Of a DNA stretch of 64,000 nucleotides, positions 51,109 through 64,000 are shown piece after piece (position 1 is the stretch's first letter; each line of letters starts with the position of its first letter). A program made the position numbers and the translations under genes. Source of the stretch: Cardinalis cardinalis (lineage: Eukaryota > Chordata > Aves > Passeriformes > Cardinalidae); NCBI GenBank assembly GCA_014549065.1, contig JACDOX010000030.1:4230165-4294164 (forward strand), in the 5' to 3' direction. Below the pieces are notes generated by a model that had not been told where the DNA came from, searched no databases, and saw nothing but the letters and a program-made list of their open reading frames with translations.

Positions 51109-54100
51109 TGTTTTACCTAAGGAAAACAGGCATGCTGAAAATACAGCATTTTCTATTGAATTATACCTTAAAATAAAAGGAGGCTTATAAATGCCAAGCT
51201 GAAAGAGAATAATGCCTTGTTTTAAAATCAGAGTTTAAGTCACCCAAGGGAGAACAAAAAAATTGGGCACATTCCTTCTGCAACTGATGATAAGCTCTCA
51301 TTATTTCAGGCTGTCCTCCAGGCTAGGTAGCAAGCAAAACAACGAGGGAAAAAGTGCAGCCTCATAAAAGCATCTGACCCTGTACCTGTAGTAACAAGAA
51401 ATCACATCTAGCTGCTGGAGATGTTGCTTCTGGTGAGTAAAATACAACACCACCACTCTTTCCATGTGGTGAAATGATTTATTCTCTGTTATTGCACTTG
51501 TATTCTGATGGAACTCTCTGCTGTCACAGATTCTTGGCAGCAGGGTTGAGAAAAGGTGATCAAGCTCAATGACAAGTACCTGTCAACCAAAGGACAGGGA
51601 TTTCCCTGGCTGAGTGGGATGCAAATTCCCAGCCTGCCAGAGAGGAAAATTCTCCTTCAGCATCAGGTCCCACACAGAGAGGAATAACCTGGGCTAAGAG
51701 ATTCTCTGGGACTGGAGGGAATATCACACAAAACAGACTTCTGGGATGTGCAGCACTAGGGTACAGATGTGGGATTTGCACATGGAGATCAGCTCAGGGA
51801 ATGGAGGAAAAGGCCAGGGAAAGAGCCCTGCTTTAGCTGCAGTGGTGGAGGAAAGGATGCCAGAACTGCTCCTGTGCTTCCTCTGTGTGTCTGAGCTGCA
51901 GCCTCTGAGCCTCCAATAGACAGAGAACGAGGAGGGTTTACAAAACTCAGTGAGAGGACACAAATATTTAAGGCTAGGAAGGAATTCAGGGCCAAGTGTG
52001 ACTGCAGCAGAGGTGAAGGAAAATCTCACTGCAATCCTTGAAGCAGCAGCTTGGCCAGGCCAGGAGGATTAACACCCCCAGGTTCTGCAAATGCATCATC
52101 AGAACTTTTAGAATCCAAGGGTTCAGCACTTTTTTTATCTCTTGGGCAACCTTTGTAAGCCAACAGCAGAGTTTTGAATAAATGAAGTTTACCTACACTG
52201 TTTTCTAGAAGACCAATACACAAGAGCTGCAGTAGTTCATCCTAGATTTTACCAAAGGAGCTTCAGCTCAGGTGAATCCTTTTAATTTTCAACCTTTAGC
52301 ATTCGGCCAAATNGCTGTGACTCTATAGGATCTGCAAGTTAAAATTAAAATCCTGCATGCTCTTCTGTTTCAGTTCTTATCCCGCTCTTCCTCCCTGGGC
52401 AGAACACTCCATTCCTACTGCTGCATCCTGGATGCTGCCTCTGGTCTCCTTCAACTTGTAGCAACCCCCACTTAACAAAATCCCAAACATGCCACAGTGG
52501 AACTCCTTGGAAATAGCTGAATATTCTTCTAAGTCTCCAAAGGACTTCAGCTCAGAGCCTCAGAGGTAGGAAAGAAACAGTGCACAAGCTCAGCAAACTC
52601 AGAGCCCTGGAGATGCGTGGAAGATGTGATGGAGCATGTTCCAAGATCCAGCAAAAAGAACTTTAGAGGAAGCCTAGGGTTGAAAGTCCAGATTGGAATA
52701 CTTTTTTTTGGCACATTTTATTCCCTTACTTCAAATAACAAAAGGGATTTTGATACCTGCTCAACCAAGGGATTAGAAATAATAAACAACTGCTGTGTTT
52801 GTAGGTTACTTTAACTGCATGGAAAGGAAACAATTTCTCTTATNTAGCATAGGCCAGAACTTACAAAAAATTAATTATATGTGCTGAGGACAACTCTGAA
52901 ATACATTAGAAGCAATAATTTCAATCACAGATCAACTGTGAATTTTTCCTTCCCTTTTGTATTTACATTTCTTTTCCTCTTCCAGGCTTTTTCTTCCCTT
53001 CATCTTTTTCTCCACCTCACATTTCTATTCAAACAAGCTGGACAACTGTTTTAAACAATAAAATGTGTAGCAAATTCAGTATCTGGCAGCTCCTGGTCCT
53101 TTTGCACAATGAACATACACTGTGTTTTCTACTGCAACCTCAAGGCTTTGGAGGCTTGGGAATCACTGAGCTTTTGTAAACCAGTGAAAAGAAATACACA
53201 TGTACTTACAAAGGATCCAGTTGCTCTCTGAAGACCTTATGACCAAAATAGTTTCCTGTTTTATACTCTCCAGCAAATGAAACAGAGATCAGAGTTACAC
53301 ACTGAGAAATTCTGAGCCTGGTGTTTCCAAAAATTTGTTATCAAATAGCTGTTAAGTGGATATATAACATTTATTATTCCCTGTGACTGCTGTGTAAGGA
53401 GAAGTTCAGCCAATTTGTTAGAAATTCTTATTTTAAGATGATTTAAGACTTCATAAACCTGATAAGAAAACAGTAGGGGTAAGATAATAAGTTTCTACCC
53501 TTGATTACTTTCCTGCTTGAGTGGGGTGCTCCCCCTGTGACCTGCACCAGACATTTATTTATCTGCAAGACAGAGGAGCAGAGGAGCTCAGAGTCAGTAT
53601 TACAGCTGATGTCTCCTTTATCCAGACACATGCACAGGCTCAGTCAGCCCAACCCAGCAGTTTCCCCCTTCCCTGGNAGACCCCAGCCCTGCCTGTGGCA
53701 GGATGGAGGTGGGATGCAGTGAGCAGGGAGAGCTGCCTGACTGCTCCCTTGCCTTTGCCACCACCCCAGCACCCAGAGCATCCTTGAGCAGGATGGGTTT
53801 GAGTGCTGAGCTGTCCAGCTCCACACCCTACACCAGTCCATCAGGACATCCATTGTGGCAATGGAGGTTCTTGTGAAATTTCCCAGTTCAGCTTACACAA
53901 GAGGATTTTTTAAACCAACACCTATTAGGCTTGCTCTATGAAAGCANTGACTGTTCCAGGATTTTCCTCAGNGGCAGAAGCCAAACAAAAACCTGTAACT
54001 GAATCTCCAGCATCCATTCTCTCACCATGAAAAACCCCAGCAATGTTGCAGTTTGAAATTCAGGAAGAAAAACAGTTAGAATAATAAATAGCTCTGGGCT

Positions 54101-57100
54101 CAACGTGTCCTTGCTGAGGGTAACATTGGATTCTCCCCTAAATAAAAACATCCCAAGAGCATGAAATGCTAGGACAGTAAATATTATGTTTTAAGAGGAG
54201 GAGAGGCAGACCTGCCAGCTGTCCTAAACTGAAATCCAGGAAAAATCCCATTTCTTCTGCCCCTCCCTATATAATTTAGTATTTCAAGGCCCAAACACGG
54301 AATCAAATTTATGNACAGGATGCAAAGAAAGGCACTAAAGAAAATGCATGACTTTGGAAAACTTCAAGTAGCTCACATAATCCAGAATCAAACTCAATAC
54401 ATCTAGTTTCAGATTTATAAGTTTATGAAAATTCCAAGTATGAGAGAGATGACTAAAAAATTACAACAGTAAGAAAAATTCCAATTGTGTCTCTGAAATG
54501 AAAACCCATTCCTTTATGAATTCCTTTAATCTGCTACAGTTCTATGATAAAAATTGTAATAAAATACTGAATGAGAAAATTTCTTTTCAACCAGATCTTT
54601 AATATGCTGNAAATAACTGGTAGTTTCCCTCTCATTCCATGGGAGAATATGGTTATGTGAGTGGCAATATTCTCACCCATAAAACATAAATAGGGTCCTT
54701 AATTCAGGAAAAGCAGGATAAAGAAGGCTCCTGAGAATTCTAGATCATCAAAAAAATCCAGACATAAAAGATATTGTTGACTCAAACATAAAGGACTAAA
54801 NTTAAGGAAAACCAGGGGGTGTCTTGACTCCAATCTTTAAATAGTGCTCATACAGAAAGTGGCAGATGGACAATCCCGTCCTAACAAAACGTTCCTTAAA
54901 ATTCTTTCTATTAAGATTTTTTTATTAAAAATTTAAAGGACGGTGAGACAAAATTATCAGTATGTTTTTAAATGTCACTTTTTGGGCTGCTGGTGCTTTT
55001 TCTCAAACTCAGAGAAATATGTTTGCCAAATGGTGCCATTTTTAATGAACTATTATCATCACCCATGACAGCTGAGTGATGCAAATTCCAGCAGTCTGAA
55101 GAAAGCAGGAGGTCACAGCATTTCACCTAAAATATTTTGAATTCCACATGATGCTGNATGTAAATAGCAAATATAGCCAGATATACACATAGCACAAAGT
55201 CTGCCANGTTTCTCTTAAATCTTTTTGACACAAAGTGAATTTTGAAGAATCAAAATAAGGAAAAAAAAACCCACATAAAAAAATAGGGAAATCAAACTTT
55301 CCCTAATTCTTGTTTTAAGTCTCAATTGAGAGNTGAGTCCTACAATTAACAAACTTCTTTTTCTGCCTGATCCTGCCATTGGGTAACAGTCCTGGATTTG
55401 AGACACTGGAATCTGTTACCCGTAAAATGACATTGATCCAATTCAGAATTGCCAGATATGAATCAGATGGGAAAGCACAAACACACACAAAAAAAAAAAG
55501 CAAGAGAGCTCCAAGTTTCCACTGATGTTTTCAATAATTAGATGATCAGAAAGCTTCATTTTGAAAACAAACAAAATCATTCCTGTTTTAAGAACAATGC
55601 TGTCACCTTGCTAACAGCCTTTCAAGAAATTATTCATGTGGAAGGAGAGATTCTTTTCTTTCTAGTCAAGAACTGGTGAGTCACCACTGCTGGGGCTTGC
55701 CAAGAAGCAATCACTGCACTCATCCTTCTGCTTTCTTCAGGATTTATTTCCACAGGAACATCACAANTTTCACAGACCTACTGCCTTTTGCACCTGAGAC
55801 ACATTTTTACCTTCTATTCCCTTTACTGGCTGTGAAGTCTTTTTGTACCAGGTTCAAAGGACAGTGTGGAAAAGGCAGATTCCCTTCTCTGGATCCTCCC
55901 AAACTTTTCTCTGTGCAATCAGATCTGCATCACTCCACATCAGCCAGGATTTATGTCTGGCATGTCTGAAAGCTTTCTTGGATATGAAAATCCTTCTTTA
56001 AATAGAACAAACAAAAAGCAGGGAGAAAGAAAGCTCACTGAGCAGTAGAAACTACCCAAGTAAAACAGGCTGAAGGCTGTGATTTAATTGAAGGTATGTG
56101 ATTTAATTGGGGATGTATTTAGGCTAGCAGGAAATGCCACTGATAAGAAGCTAAAGACTAAATGGACAATGTCTTCTAAGGGATTTCAAATTCTTTGATG
56201 AGTCTATGAGGCAGAAGTCCCCTTACAGTCTGTGCTGCAACCAGAGTTAATTATGGATTTATACATGTGGAGAAAAGGCTTGATAGTTATCTGTAATAAG
56301 CCTAAATTGGAGAGAGACAACCTGAGGTCAGAGAAGTTATTAGTCTGCCACAGAGAACTTGTAATGAGGCCAGAAAATGATGTGTGTGTAAGAAACCTCA
56401 AACCCACCTCCCCTCCTTCCCAATTTGAGGTGGTTCTGCCTTCATCATCCTTCACTTGCAGAAATCAAGGCTTTCCCTTTCCACAATATCTGTTAAATTT
56501 ATTTCTCCTTTTCCATACAGCATCCAGATTTAACAATCCATGCTGTCACACACTCTCAAGGAGTCAGCTGAAAAGGCAGCTGGTTTCTGGAACACAGGAA
56601 TTTTTCAGGATATCACCATGTTCTGAAGATGGAGATGGTCTCCCTTGTACANGAAAAAAAGAGTATTTGGAGGCCAACAGCAACTCCTCAGCCAGGCAGC
56701 AGCCAGGATTTACCTGGAGGTCACAGTCTGGGAGAATTCCAGCTCTGATGTGAAAGTGCTAGAAAAGCTCTGGAGATAGGGGATTGAATGCCAGCTTTCT
56801 GTTGTGTTGTCAGAAACACAAGGTACAAGTGAACAAATTATTCACCCTGGGGCTCTCTAACTTGATTTAACATGCACATAGAAAATTAAGTTAAATCCTT
56901 GCCTTTCCAAAAAGTTACTTTACTGCATTTCCAAAGGTGCAGCTTGATCAGCTGACTTTGATTTCACCAGAGACCTACATTGTACAGAGAGCGCCTGCCA
57001 AACCTGCACACGCACACACTCTACAAATGCATTTAAGTGCCTGTTCTAAAAGGAGAAAAAAAAATAAAATCCAGTCTTCCTGGCTTAAAATGTTTGATAC

Positions 57101-57458
57101 TCTCCACATTCTGAAGGGGCAGTTTTCAAGGGAGAAATTTAAACAAAAACAGTGGTGACAGAGCAGGNCCCTCAGGCTGGGCTCACCACCATGCTCACAG
57201 CCTAGGGAAGTGTGCACAGAACTGTCCTGCTCCCCACCACCATGTGCAGGGCTGGGTGCTCACACCACACTGAGATTTTGGTCGTGGTCATGCAAAATCC
57301 AGAAGTGCCAAGGCTTAGGTGACCTCTGAATGCTAAAAGCAATACTGGCAATGAATTATTCCTCTTGCCCAAAATGAAGGAATCGAGGCAGCGTTGCTCT
57401 GTGCCATGCTGGACTTGGGGCTGTTTGTATTGGGAACNGGCCTCCCCTGCACGTCCAG
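51109..57458. other. KCNQ1: Intronic sequence, nothing recognised as a gene
   Basis: AT-rich intron with GC-richer patches at 51.56-51.95 and 53.62-53.83 kb. A 173-codon plus-strand frame at 56232-56753 contains an N and no recognisable domain. Confidence 0.55.
56078..56115 (+). repeat. 19-bp direct tandem duplication
   Basis: TGTGATTTAATTG followed by six bases occurs twice head to tail, with the last six bases diverged. Confidence 0.8.
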
Positions 57459-57830
57459 TGTAGCCATGATATTTTCTGCAAAATCCCTTTGCCAGGATTT
57501 TTCTCCTGAGAAGCCTCAGAGAAAAAGAAAAACAATAATTATCTGCTGCTGTGGAAAGCAACAGGTGCATCTTTGATTGGTCTGTGCTGGTTGTTTTTAA
57601 TTAATGGCCAGTCACAGTCCAGCTGCCTCAGACTGTGTGGTCAGTCACAAGATTTTATTATCATTTCTTTCTATTCCTTGCTAACCTTCTGATGAAATCC
57701 TTTCCTCTATTCTTTTAGTATAGTTTTAATATAATATATCTATCATAAAATAATAAATCAGCCTTCTGAAACATGGAGTCAAGATTCTCGTCTCTTCCCT
57801 TGTCCTGGGACTCCTGTGAACACCAGCACA
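57459..57830 (+). mobile_element. Solo LTR with exact 6-bp target duplication (ERVK-like, passerine)
   Basis: The element starts TGTAGCCATGATATTTTC and ends GTGAACACCAGCACA, so its termini are TGT...ACA. It is flanked on both sides by GTCCAG (57453-57458 and 57831-57836). AATAAA lies at 57752-57757, followed by 'CAGCCTTCTGAAACATGGAG'. I recognise this as a very common songbird LTR type. Six-bp duplications are typical of ERVK/betaretrovirus-like elements. Length is 372 bp. No internal sequence adjoins, so the provirus was lost by LTR recombination. It is antisense to KCNQ1. Confidence 0.95.
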
Positions 57831-57836
57831 GTCCAG

Positions 57837-60077
57837 CACTTCAGGGAAGACCCAGCTATGANCCCCATGGCTCCCTCAGCCCTTTTTATCTGCCCTGCAT
57901 CTGCTCACAAGGGCTTTAATGATTNCCAAGTGGAAGGGCTGGTTTTGTTAGAAAGCACAGAGGAGTGGAGTAGAAAACTTCCTTTTGCAGATTCCCACTA
58001 ATTGCTTCCCAGAGTTTTCCTGTCCAGAGGGAAAAGTGGTGCTTCTCTCTTTCCCTTTTAGTGAAGGCCACGATTTCAATTTAAGTTATGAGTGGGATAA
58101 AACCTATCTTTAAATAAGCAGGTGAGTTGAAATGTTTGAAGATCCTGGGTTTATGGATCAAAAGCTTCAGAGCCAGGAGACTGCAGTAATATGTGCTTCC
58201 ATTAGAAACATGTGTGCTGAATTTTAGGCAAAATACTTTTGTTTCCAATACCACTAGATACTAGAAATCAACCATTCATTTTTAGGTCACTGAGTGAAAT
58301 GAGCACACTTGCTAAAGACCTCATTTCTAACATGAAAGAACATTTTTTGGTAACCTGTAAGCCTAAGATTTCATTTTCTTGTGACTAGCTGCTCATGTAA
58401 TGAGGGGGAATATCTTTTCCCTTCAGAAAATATCTAGGTCTGTGTAAAGTCTTCTTCTGAGACTCACATTAAATGTTGATTTCATCTGTGAGTAAGACAT
58501 TCTATTAAGGCTTGTACAAATCTGTTTCTAAGCCTTGCAATTTTCATGAGTGATACCATTTTAAATGCAGTCAATTAAAGACCTTTCACCTTTCTTGTGA
58601 AAGTTGTGGTCAAAATGAGCAACAAAAATCAATTACCTACTTCAGCATTTGATTCAGAAAAATCAGTGATAACTGCAGGAGTGTTCTGCTGCATTTTGGA
58701 CTGTGACTTTTTTGGAGTTTTTTGGATGGAAGAGATGCCAGTTGCATTACAAAGCACTTAACACANTTACAAAGAGATCTGGATTTGCTAGTGCCAGGAA
58801 CCAACACTGGATTTTTGCCAAGCTTAGCCTAAGTATATACATTGCTGCTCCTTATTTTTTTACTGGATCCGTAGTTCAAAACTCATCTGAATAATTCCAG
58901 TGCCAGGATGCCCTTCTAATTTTCAATTGCAGTAATGAAGCAAGCACAACCCAAAAAAAAAAGGATATTTCAACAAAAAATATCTGTGCCAAGTAGTAAC
59001 CAGGCTTAGCTTTATTCAGTTTATGGTCCCCAATAAGAGACAGACAACAGCACAGTAGTGATGTTACATGAGGCAAATCTCTCCCTAACTTCTTTTGGTG
59101 CAATGATTTTCTTTCCTTCAATTTACCAATGGCTCCATAAGAAAAGAGGAAAGAAAAGCAACAAGAAGTGTATTACAGCTGAGTGAGAATGGAAAACCTT
59201 AATTTCTGTCATTGTGTTCTGGAAAAGTTATGTACAGCCAACCACCACCACAATAACTCTGATACCAAGAGAGTCATTANTGCTATCCTGAACCAGAAAT
59301 GCCAAAAACCAGCACAGCCCAAAATGAGGATGGAATAAAAATTACAGATGAATTACAGAGCTTATCTGCCTCTGTGCTTCATACGCAGCTCCCTCATTTA
59401 ATTCAGAAAAAAGTCAAAGTACAACTGGTGAGTCAATTCTCTGACCTCACTTNAATCTTTGAGCTAATCTTGTGATTATGGCATTTCCTCCTGGCTCTTC
59501 TAATTTGTGAGTTATGATATCATGATTTTCNTATTATAAACCCTTCTTTCAAAACACATATTTGAATTAACAATAACATATGAAGTAAATAATATATAAA
59601 CTAATATCGACATATATTTTAATATGGAAATAAAATATATAAATATGTAGTTATAAAATATAAAATAAATATATAATATATAAATATAGGTAAAATATAA
59701 ATATAAATGTGTATGTATGTATGTAAAATACATATATAAATAAAAATCTTTATGTGTCTCCCAAAACAAAGATAAATCAGGAGAATATTCTACAGGGCAT
59801 ATCTTCTGATTAAAAATACATAATTTGGCTTCTAGGACAATATCCTAGCTATTGGAACATTAAAAAAACAATGAGGGNGTTCTGATGGCTACAGGAGAGC
59901 CATTCATTACTTTTGCTACATGAATTTCTCCTGGTCAAATCTGGTACCAGNTCACAGTGGCTACAGAAACCACAATTACTTTCCAAAATAAGCACCTGAG
60001 TAAATCTGAATGGCTCCTATTAACTGCTGATTTCCTCCATTTTGTAAAAGATCACTGCTTCAGAAGAGCTGGAGTGA
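57837..60077. other. KCNQ1: Intronic sequence, nothing recognised as a gene
   Basis: AT-rich intron without recognised exons; includes the AT-rich tract at 59.57-59.75 kb. Confidence 0.6.
59570..59745. repeat. Very AT-rich simple-sequence tract
   Basis: About 175 bp of TATA/AAATA-type sequence with a short (TATG)n run near 59712. Frames through it encode only Tyr/Ile/Phe-rich nonsense. Confidence 0.88.
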
Positions 60078-60430
60078 ACCACAGAACCATCAATATTTGG
60101 GAGGGATGGACAGAGATCATCTAGTCCAGGCTCCTGTTCAAAGCACAGCCATCCTAGGCACATANCTCAAGGCCTGGTCTCCCCAAGCTGTGCATCCCTG
60201 TAAGGATGGAGAGTCCCCACTCTGCCACCACCAGCTGTCCCATCCCCTCATGACCACCAAACATTTCTCTGTCTCTACCCAGCATTTCCCACAGCCCAGC
60301 TTGCATCTGTTGCTGCCCTGAGCTNTCACAGGGATGAATTCTTTTCTACATCCTCCCATCAGGTGGCTGCAGACAGCAGCAAGGTTTCCCCTGAGCCTTC
60401 CCTTTTTATTCCCCAGNGCCCAGGATATGT
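60078..60430 (-). mobile_element. CR1 LINE 3' region fragment
   Basis: Antisense CR1 words occur in correct order: 'GGGAGGGATGGACAGAGATC', 'ATCTAGTCCAGGCTCCTGTT', 'GGATGGAGAGTCCCCACTC' and 'TTTCCCCTGAGCCTTCC'. About 350 bp, no intact coding. Same orientation as KCNQ1. Confidence 0.88.
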
Positions 60431-62633
60431 CAGGTACCCCAGTCCTAAACATTTGGTGATACTCCGCCTGACAGGTGGAACAGCCGCAGATTAAAATGCC
60501 ACTTAAAAAAATATATTTGAATCTGGTAAAGGATAAAATAAATGAAAGTTTCCAAGTACTAAAGAGAAGTTATTTCTCAGAGGAAAAGGGCGTCTGATGT
60601 GCCCTCAACGCTCTCACACCTTTCAGAAGCACTTGTGCACCACAAGGGTTTCAGTGGCACATCTGGGTGTTAGAAACCCCTCTGAAAATGCATCATTATT
60701 CAGTGTTACACAGCAGAAAGTGCAAGCTGTAATGCTTACAATGAGCTCAGAAACAACTGCTCACCTTTCCCCCAGCTGAGCAGGGAACTGNGCCACACAG
60801 ACCATGCAGGTGAACCTTCATCCAGCCTCAGATCAGGAAAAACAGCCTTACTGCTAATGGAGAATCTACAACCAATTTAGGGGACACATCCTAACCCAGC
60901 AGGAGCTTCTCCTTTACAGGATGGTTTTTATTTATCAAATTCAAAATGGGGATTTAGAGATACAACAGTGGATACACAGGTGTCCAATAATCATATTAGA
61001 AACATGCAGAAAAAGCCTGTAAAAACCCAGTTATTTGCTGGTACTCTCTCAAACCCAACCTTCACTAATGNAGCTCAATCACATCAAAGCTTCTAAATAT
61101 GCAACCCTGCACCAGATCTCAGAAATTAACAGCAATATGAACAATGTCTTAATGGCCAGATGGTGTTCTTGGTCAAAATACCACATACATATTACATTTC
61201 CANTAATAATTAGCTGTTTTGTTTTATAGATAGAAATTAATATTCTAACTTCCTACAAAACCTCATAGATAAACACATTTCCCTCAAATTCATAATATTT
61301 AATAGTAGTGTTGTTGAAGACCTTGGGAGTTCCACACATTAAGCTGTCAATTTAAGAACAAACCAACCAGTCAAACAATCCCTAACAATGGAGAAACCAT
61401 CCCTGGTTTATCCTAAAATAAAATTGCAGTTCTGAAGTTTAAACAAGATTTTTTGTTTCTGTGGAATGGAGACAAAANGGTGCCTATTAGCAGTTTGGTC
61501 ACTTGTTTTGATGTTGCCAGCATCTTCCCAGGACATGAATAATTAACAGTGGGACACTCAGAGAGACTTGGATCACCTCCACTATTTCTGTGGAATAATG
61601 CCTGAAGCCTTTTAGATATCAAAAATTATCATTATTATATTCCTGTCTTCCTCCTAAGTAATCAATCTTCAGACTGTAACAAAGTGATCACAGNTGCTTA
61701 ATTAGTCTCAGATTTTGGGAAAAAAAGCTTGATTGGTATTTATGCACTTTNATAGGCACTTTTAAGATCACCTCCAGTGTGGTGGGATTTGCCAGCTGCT
61801 GCATTACAAGTGCCACACTCACATCAGCCTCTTCAGACAGATTCAACATTTGATTTTAAAATCCCCTTCTAAATATGCACTTTATGAAACTGTCTGACCT
61901 GTTTATTCATTCCTTATCACTGATTCAGAATTAAAGAATTCAGAACTCGAAATGTTGAGGTCAAAAGANCATGTTTTCCTTCCTACAGAAATGCAAGCAG
62001 ATTTTTTTTTTTTAGCCACACACCATGGATACAAAAACACCTCAGAGTACCTTTATACAAATTGTTTTGACCAATGACTTTAGGTCATTAAGAGCTAGCT
62101 CATGTTAATTTCCAAGCTACAGAGAAATAATATCTATTTAAGAAGCTTAAATGCTTATTAGCTCGGTCTTTGACGATTTAGCAATATTTTGGTCAATTTT
62201 TGCATAGGGTTTAAATGCCTTTAATGATACCATGCTCTTAATGAAAAATCATTTAATCCAGTTGAACAGCAAATTCAATTTTTACTGATGAGGGTCACAA
62301 TTCAGTACCATTCTTCTCCATTTTTTATTTCTCTTTATCAAAGACAGTCCAGCTACACAACTCCCAAAGCATCTACTTTTCACAGAGTGAAGATTTCCTA
62401 GGGAATGGAATGTCAAGTATTTGGAGGCTTCTTGCACATTGAAGTATGATAAGAATTTCTGGTCTCATTGCTGGAAAGNAGCGAGTGCTCAAACAAAACA
62501 AAAATAGTATTTTGAAAAATAAATGCTATTTCCAGGGGCCTGTTCTGCTGTTATCAACAGGGATGCACCTTCTTTGACAAAGTGTGGTTCCAGCACTACA
62601 ACAGAGCANGTCCCCTAGGTTAGAACCATGAAG
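60431..62633. other. KCNQ1: Intronic sequence, nothing recognised
   Basis: AT-rich intron with many isolated N bases; no exon, repeat family or RNA gene recognised. Confidence 0.6.
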
Positions 62634-63080
62634 TCACAGATCCACAGCATGGTTTGGGTTGGAAGGGACCTCAAAGATCATCCAGTTCCACNCCTTGCCA
62701 TGGGCAGGGACACTTCCCACTACCCCAGGTTGCNCTGAGCCCTGTCCAAGCCTGAGCCCTGGTTGGATTAGACAGCCCCACACCTGTCCTGTCCCACAGC
62801 CCCAGAACAGCCCCACTGAACTGCACCTTGCAGCATCACCCCACAGCTGCAGCAGCAGAGCCCTCTGGAGCAGATTTCCCAGTCCCACCTCTCAGACTGG
62901 GTTGAGCTGCTTGGCTGGGCCTTGCACACTTTGAGTATTTCTCAGGATGGAGATTGCACACCTCACACACCTTGAGATGCCTCTCCCAGCCCTTCATCGC
63001 TCTCACAGGAAGTATTTTCCCTTCCAAATATTTGCAAATCCCTTTGGCTGCAAGTTGGGTCTGCTGTGCACCTCCAAGAA
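62634..63080 (-). mobile_element. CR1 LINE 3' end, diverged or composite
   Basis: The left end reads 'GGTTTGGGTTGGAAGGGACC', 'TCAAAGATCATCCAGTTCC' and 'CATGGGCAGGGACACTTCCC', the classic antisense CR1 3' terminus. A second block at about 62935-63060 ('TCAGGATGGAGATTGCACAC', 'TCACAGGAAGTATTTTCCC') follows the upstream CR1 region in the same orientation. The intervening 100 bp is hard to align, so this may be one rearranged copy or two adjacent copies. Confidence 0.88.
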
Positions 63081-64000
63081 GTGTTTGGCCCTCCACACAC
63101 TGTGAATTCTCTCAGTGTTCTGAACAACTGCTGGTCAGCAGCAAAGGTGACCCTTTCATATCCAACACTGTTCAAGTTACTGCCAAGACCATCACCACAC
63201 ACGTGTGTTATAAATTGGGACATTCAGGGATATTTGCACTCTGGTCAGGAACCCAGATGCTGTAAACCATGAGCAACCTGATATCACTGGATACAGGCAC
63301 TACCCAGGCTGAAAGCTCATTCCCCTTAAATCAAGTTTTTCAAAAGACTATTTTTAGTGCAACAATTCTGTGAAATTAGCTCAGTAAAAAATTTAGTAGT
63401 CTGCTTAAATATAACTTTGTTTGACACATGAGCACGCTGAGGTCACACCCAGATCTCTATAAACATCTGAGTGTTTGAGGGGTATAAACAGTAAGATACA
63501 GAAGTTTCCACAATAATGAATACTGACAAAACCATTTATTATGAACATCNACTGTAGAGATAGACACAGGAACGTGGCTTTTGCACTATTCAAAAAAGGA
63601 CCTGCCACTGGACCAGCGTGAATATAAAACTAAAGCTTCAGAGTAAGGGATGCCAGACTCACTGTCANCTTCACTTTAGTGGATCTTCAGTCCCTTCCAT
63701 TAATGTTTTCTTTTTTCAGGATATATGTCTNCAGATAGATGTCCTTTAGCTTTTTNACTTAACAGATGTATTTCTACCATTCCAGCCACGTCTTGTTTTG
63801 TGTATGCAGTAATGANAGGTCATGGGTGCACTATAAAACAGATCCCTCAGGTCAGGAGGCCTTGAACAAAGGCAAATATTGCTAAAGGCAACATCCCCTT
63901 AACTGCTGAGTGAGGGGAACTAGAAAAACACCACATTGTCCTCATCAGAATATTTTTGCCTGCAACAGCTGGAACTTTTCAGTGGAACTATTACTGGAAG
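63081..64000. other. KCNQ1: Intronic sequence, nothing recognised
   Basis: No recognised repeat or exon up to the right end of the window. Confidence 0.6.

Larger units (their letters stand above)
8276..64000 (-). other. KCNQ1: Long KCNQ1 intron (intron 11, possibly with further upstream sequence)
   Basis: No KCNQ1 exon upstream of exon 12 was recognised in the remaining 55.7 kb. I looked on the minus strand for exon 11 (human MPHFMRTNSFAEDLD region) and for exon 10, without success. KCNQ1 introns in this part of the gene are tens of kilobases long in other vertebrates, so a single intron is plausible. An exon of about 120 bp with diverged sequence could still be hidden, so the intron number beyond some point is not certain. 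Named repeats inside it are listed separately. Confidence 0.7.

Noticed and set aside
56232..56753. 173-codon plus-strand frame
   Set aside because: Interrupted by an N, with no recognisable domain and no signals suggesting a gene.
1..64000. CRISPR arrays, prokaryotic operons, rRNA or tRNA genes
   Set aside because: No regularly spaced repeats, no bacterial gene organisation and no RNA-gene signatures; the content is vertebrate intron.

Overview
The window is vertebrate nuclear DNA, almost certainly from a bird and probably a songbird. Most of it is AT-rich intron. It carries antisense CR1 LINE fragments, decayed MIR/CORE-type SINEs and solo retroviral LTRs of kinds I recognise from passerine genomes. 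About a hundred isolated single N bases are scattered through it. No bacterial, CRISPR, rRNA or tRNA features are visible.

The only host gene I can prove is KCNQ1 (Kv7.1 voltage-gated potassium channel), on the minus strand. Three consecutive small coding exons lie in the first 8.3 kb and match human exons 12, 13 and 14: 8200-8275 (76 bp), 4557-4651 (95 bp) and 3535-3575 (41 bp). All three have consensus splice sites and continuous phase. Together they encode the end of the cytoplasmic tail: calmodulin-binding helix B, helix C and the linker toward the tetramerisation coiled coil. Exons 15-16 were not found and should lie left of the window. Exon 11 and earlier exons were not found, so the 55.7 kb from 8276 to the right end reads as one very long intron, with the caveat that a short exon could have been missed.

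Layout: 1-243 is the 3' part of an LTR cut by the window edge. 3535-8275 holds the KCNQ1 exons. 8.3-22.4 kb is intron with a CR1 scrap, a MIR-like SINE and a perfect palindrome of two TEAD-type sites. 22.4-23.5 kb is a CR1 LINE with a broken reverse transcriptase. 25.34-25.74 kb is a minus-strand solo LTR. 28.2-28.7 kb holds old SINE/LINE scraps. 37.57-38.44 kb is a CpG-retaining, head-to-head pair of solo LTRs from two families, followed by G-quadruplex motifs. 50.45-51.00 kb is a large imperfect inverted repeat (about 130-bp arms). 57.46-57.83 kb is a solo LTR with an exact 6-bp target duplication. 60.1-60.4 and 62.6-63.1 kb are CR1 fragments.

The items most worth follow-up are the inverted repeat, which would fold into long dsRNA in KCNQ1 pre-mRNA; the head-to-head LTR pair, whose plus-strand member points antisense to KCNQ1 in the gene that hosts an antisense lncRNA promoter in mammals; and the abrupt change in single-N density at about 13.4 and 42.0 kb. 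I did not find a convincing new protein-coding system.
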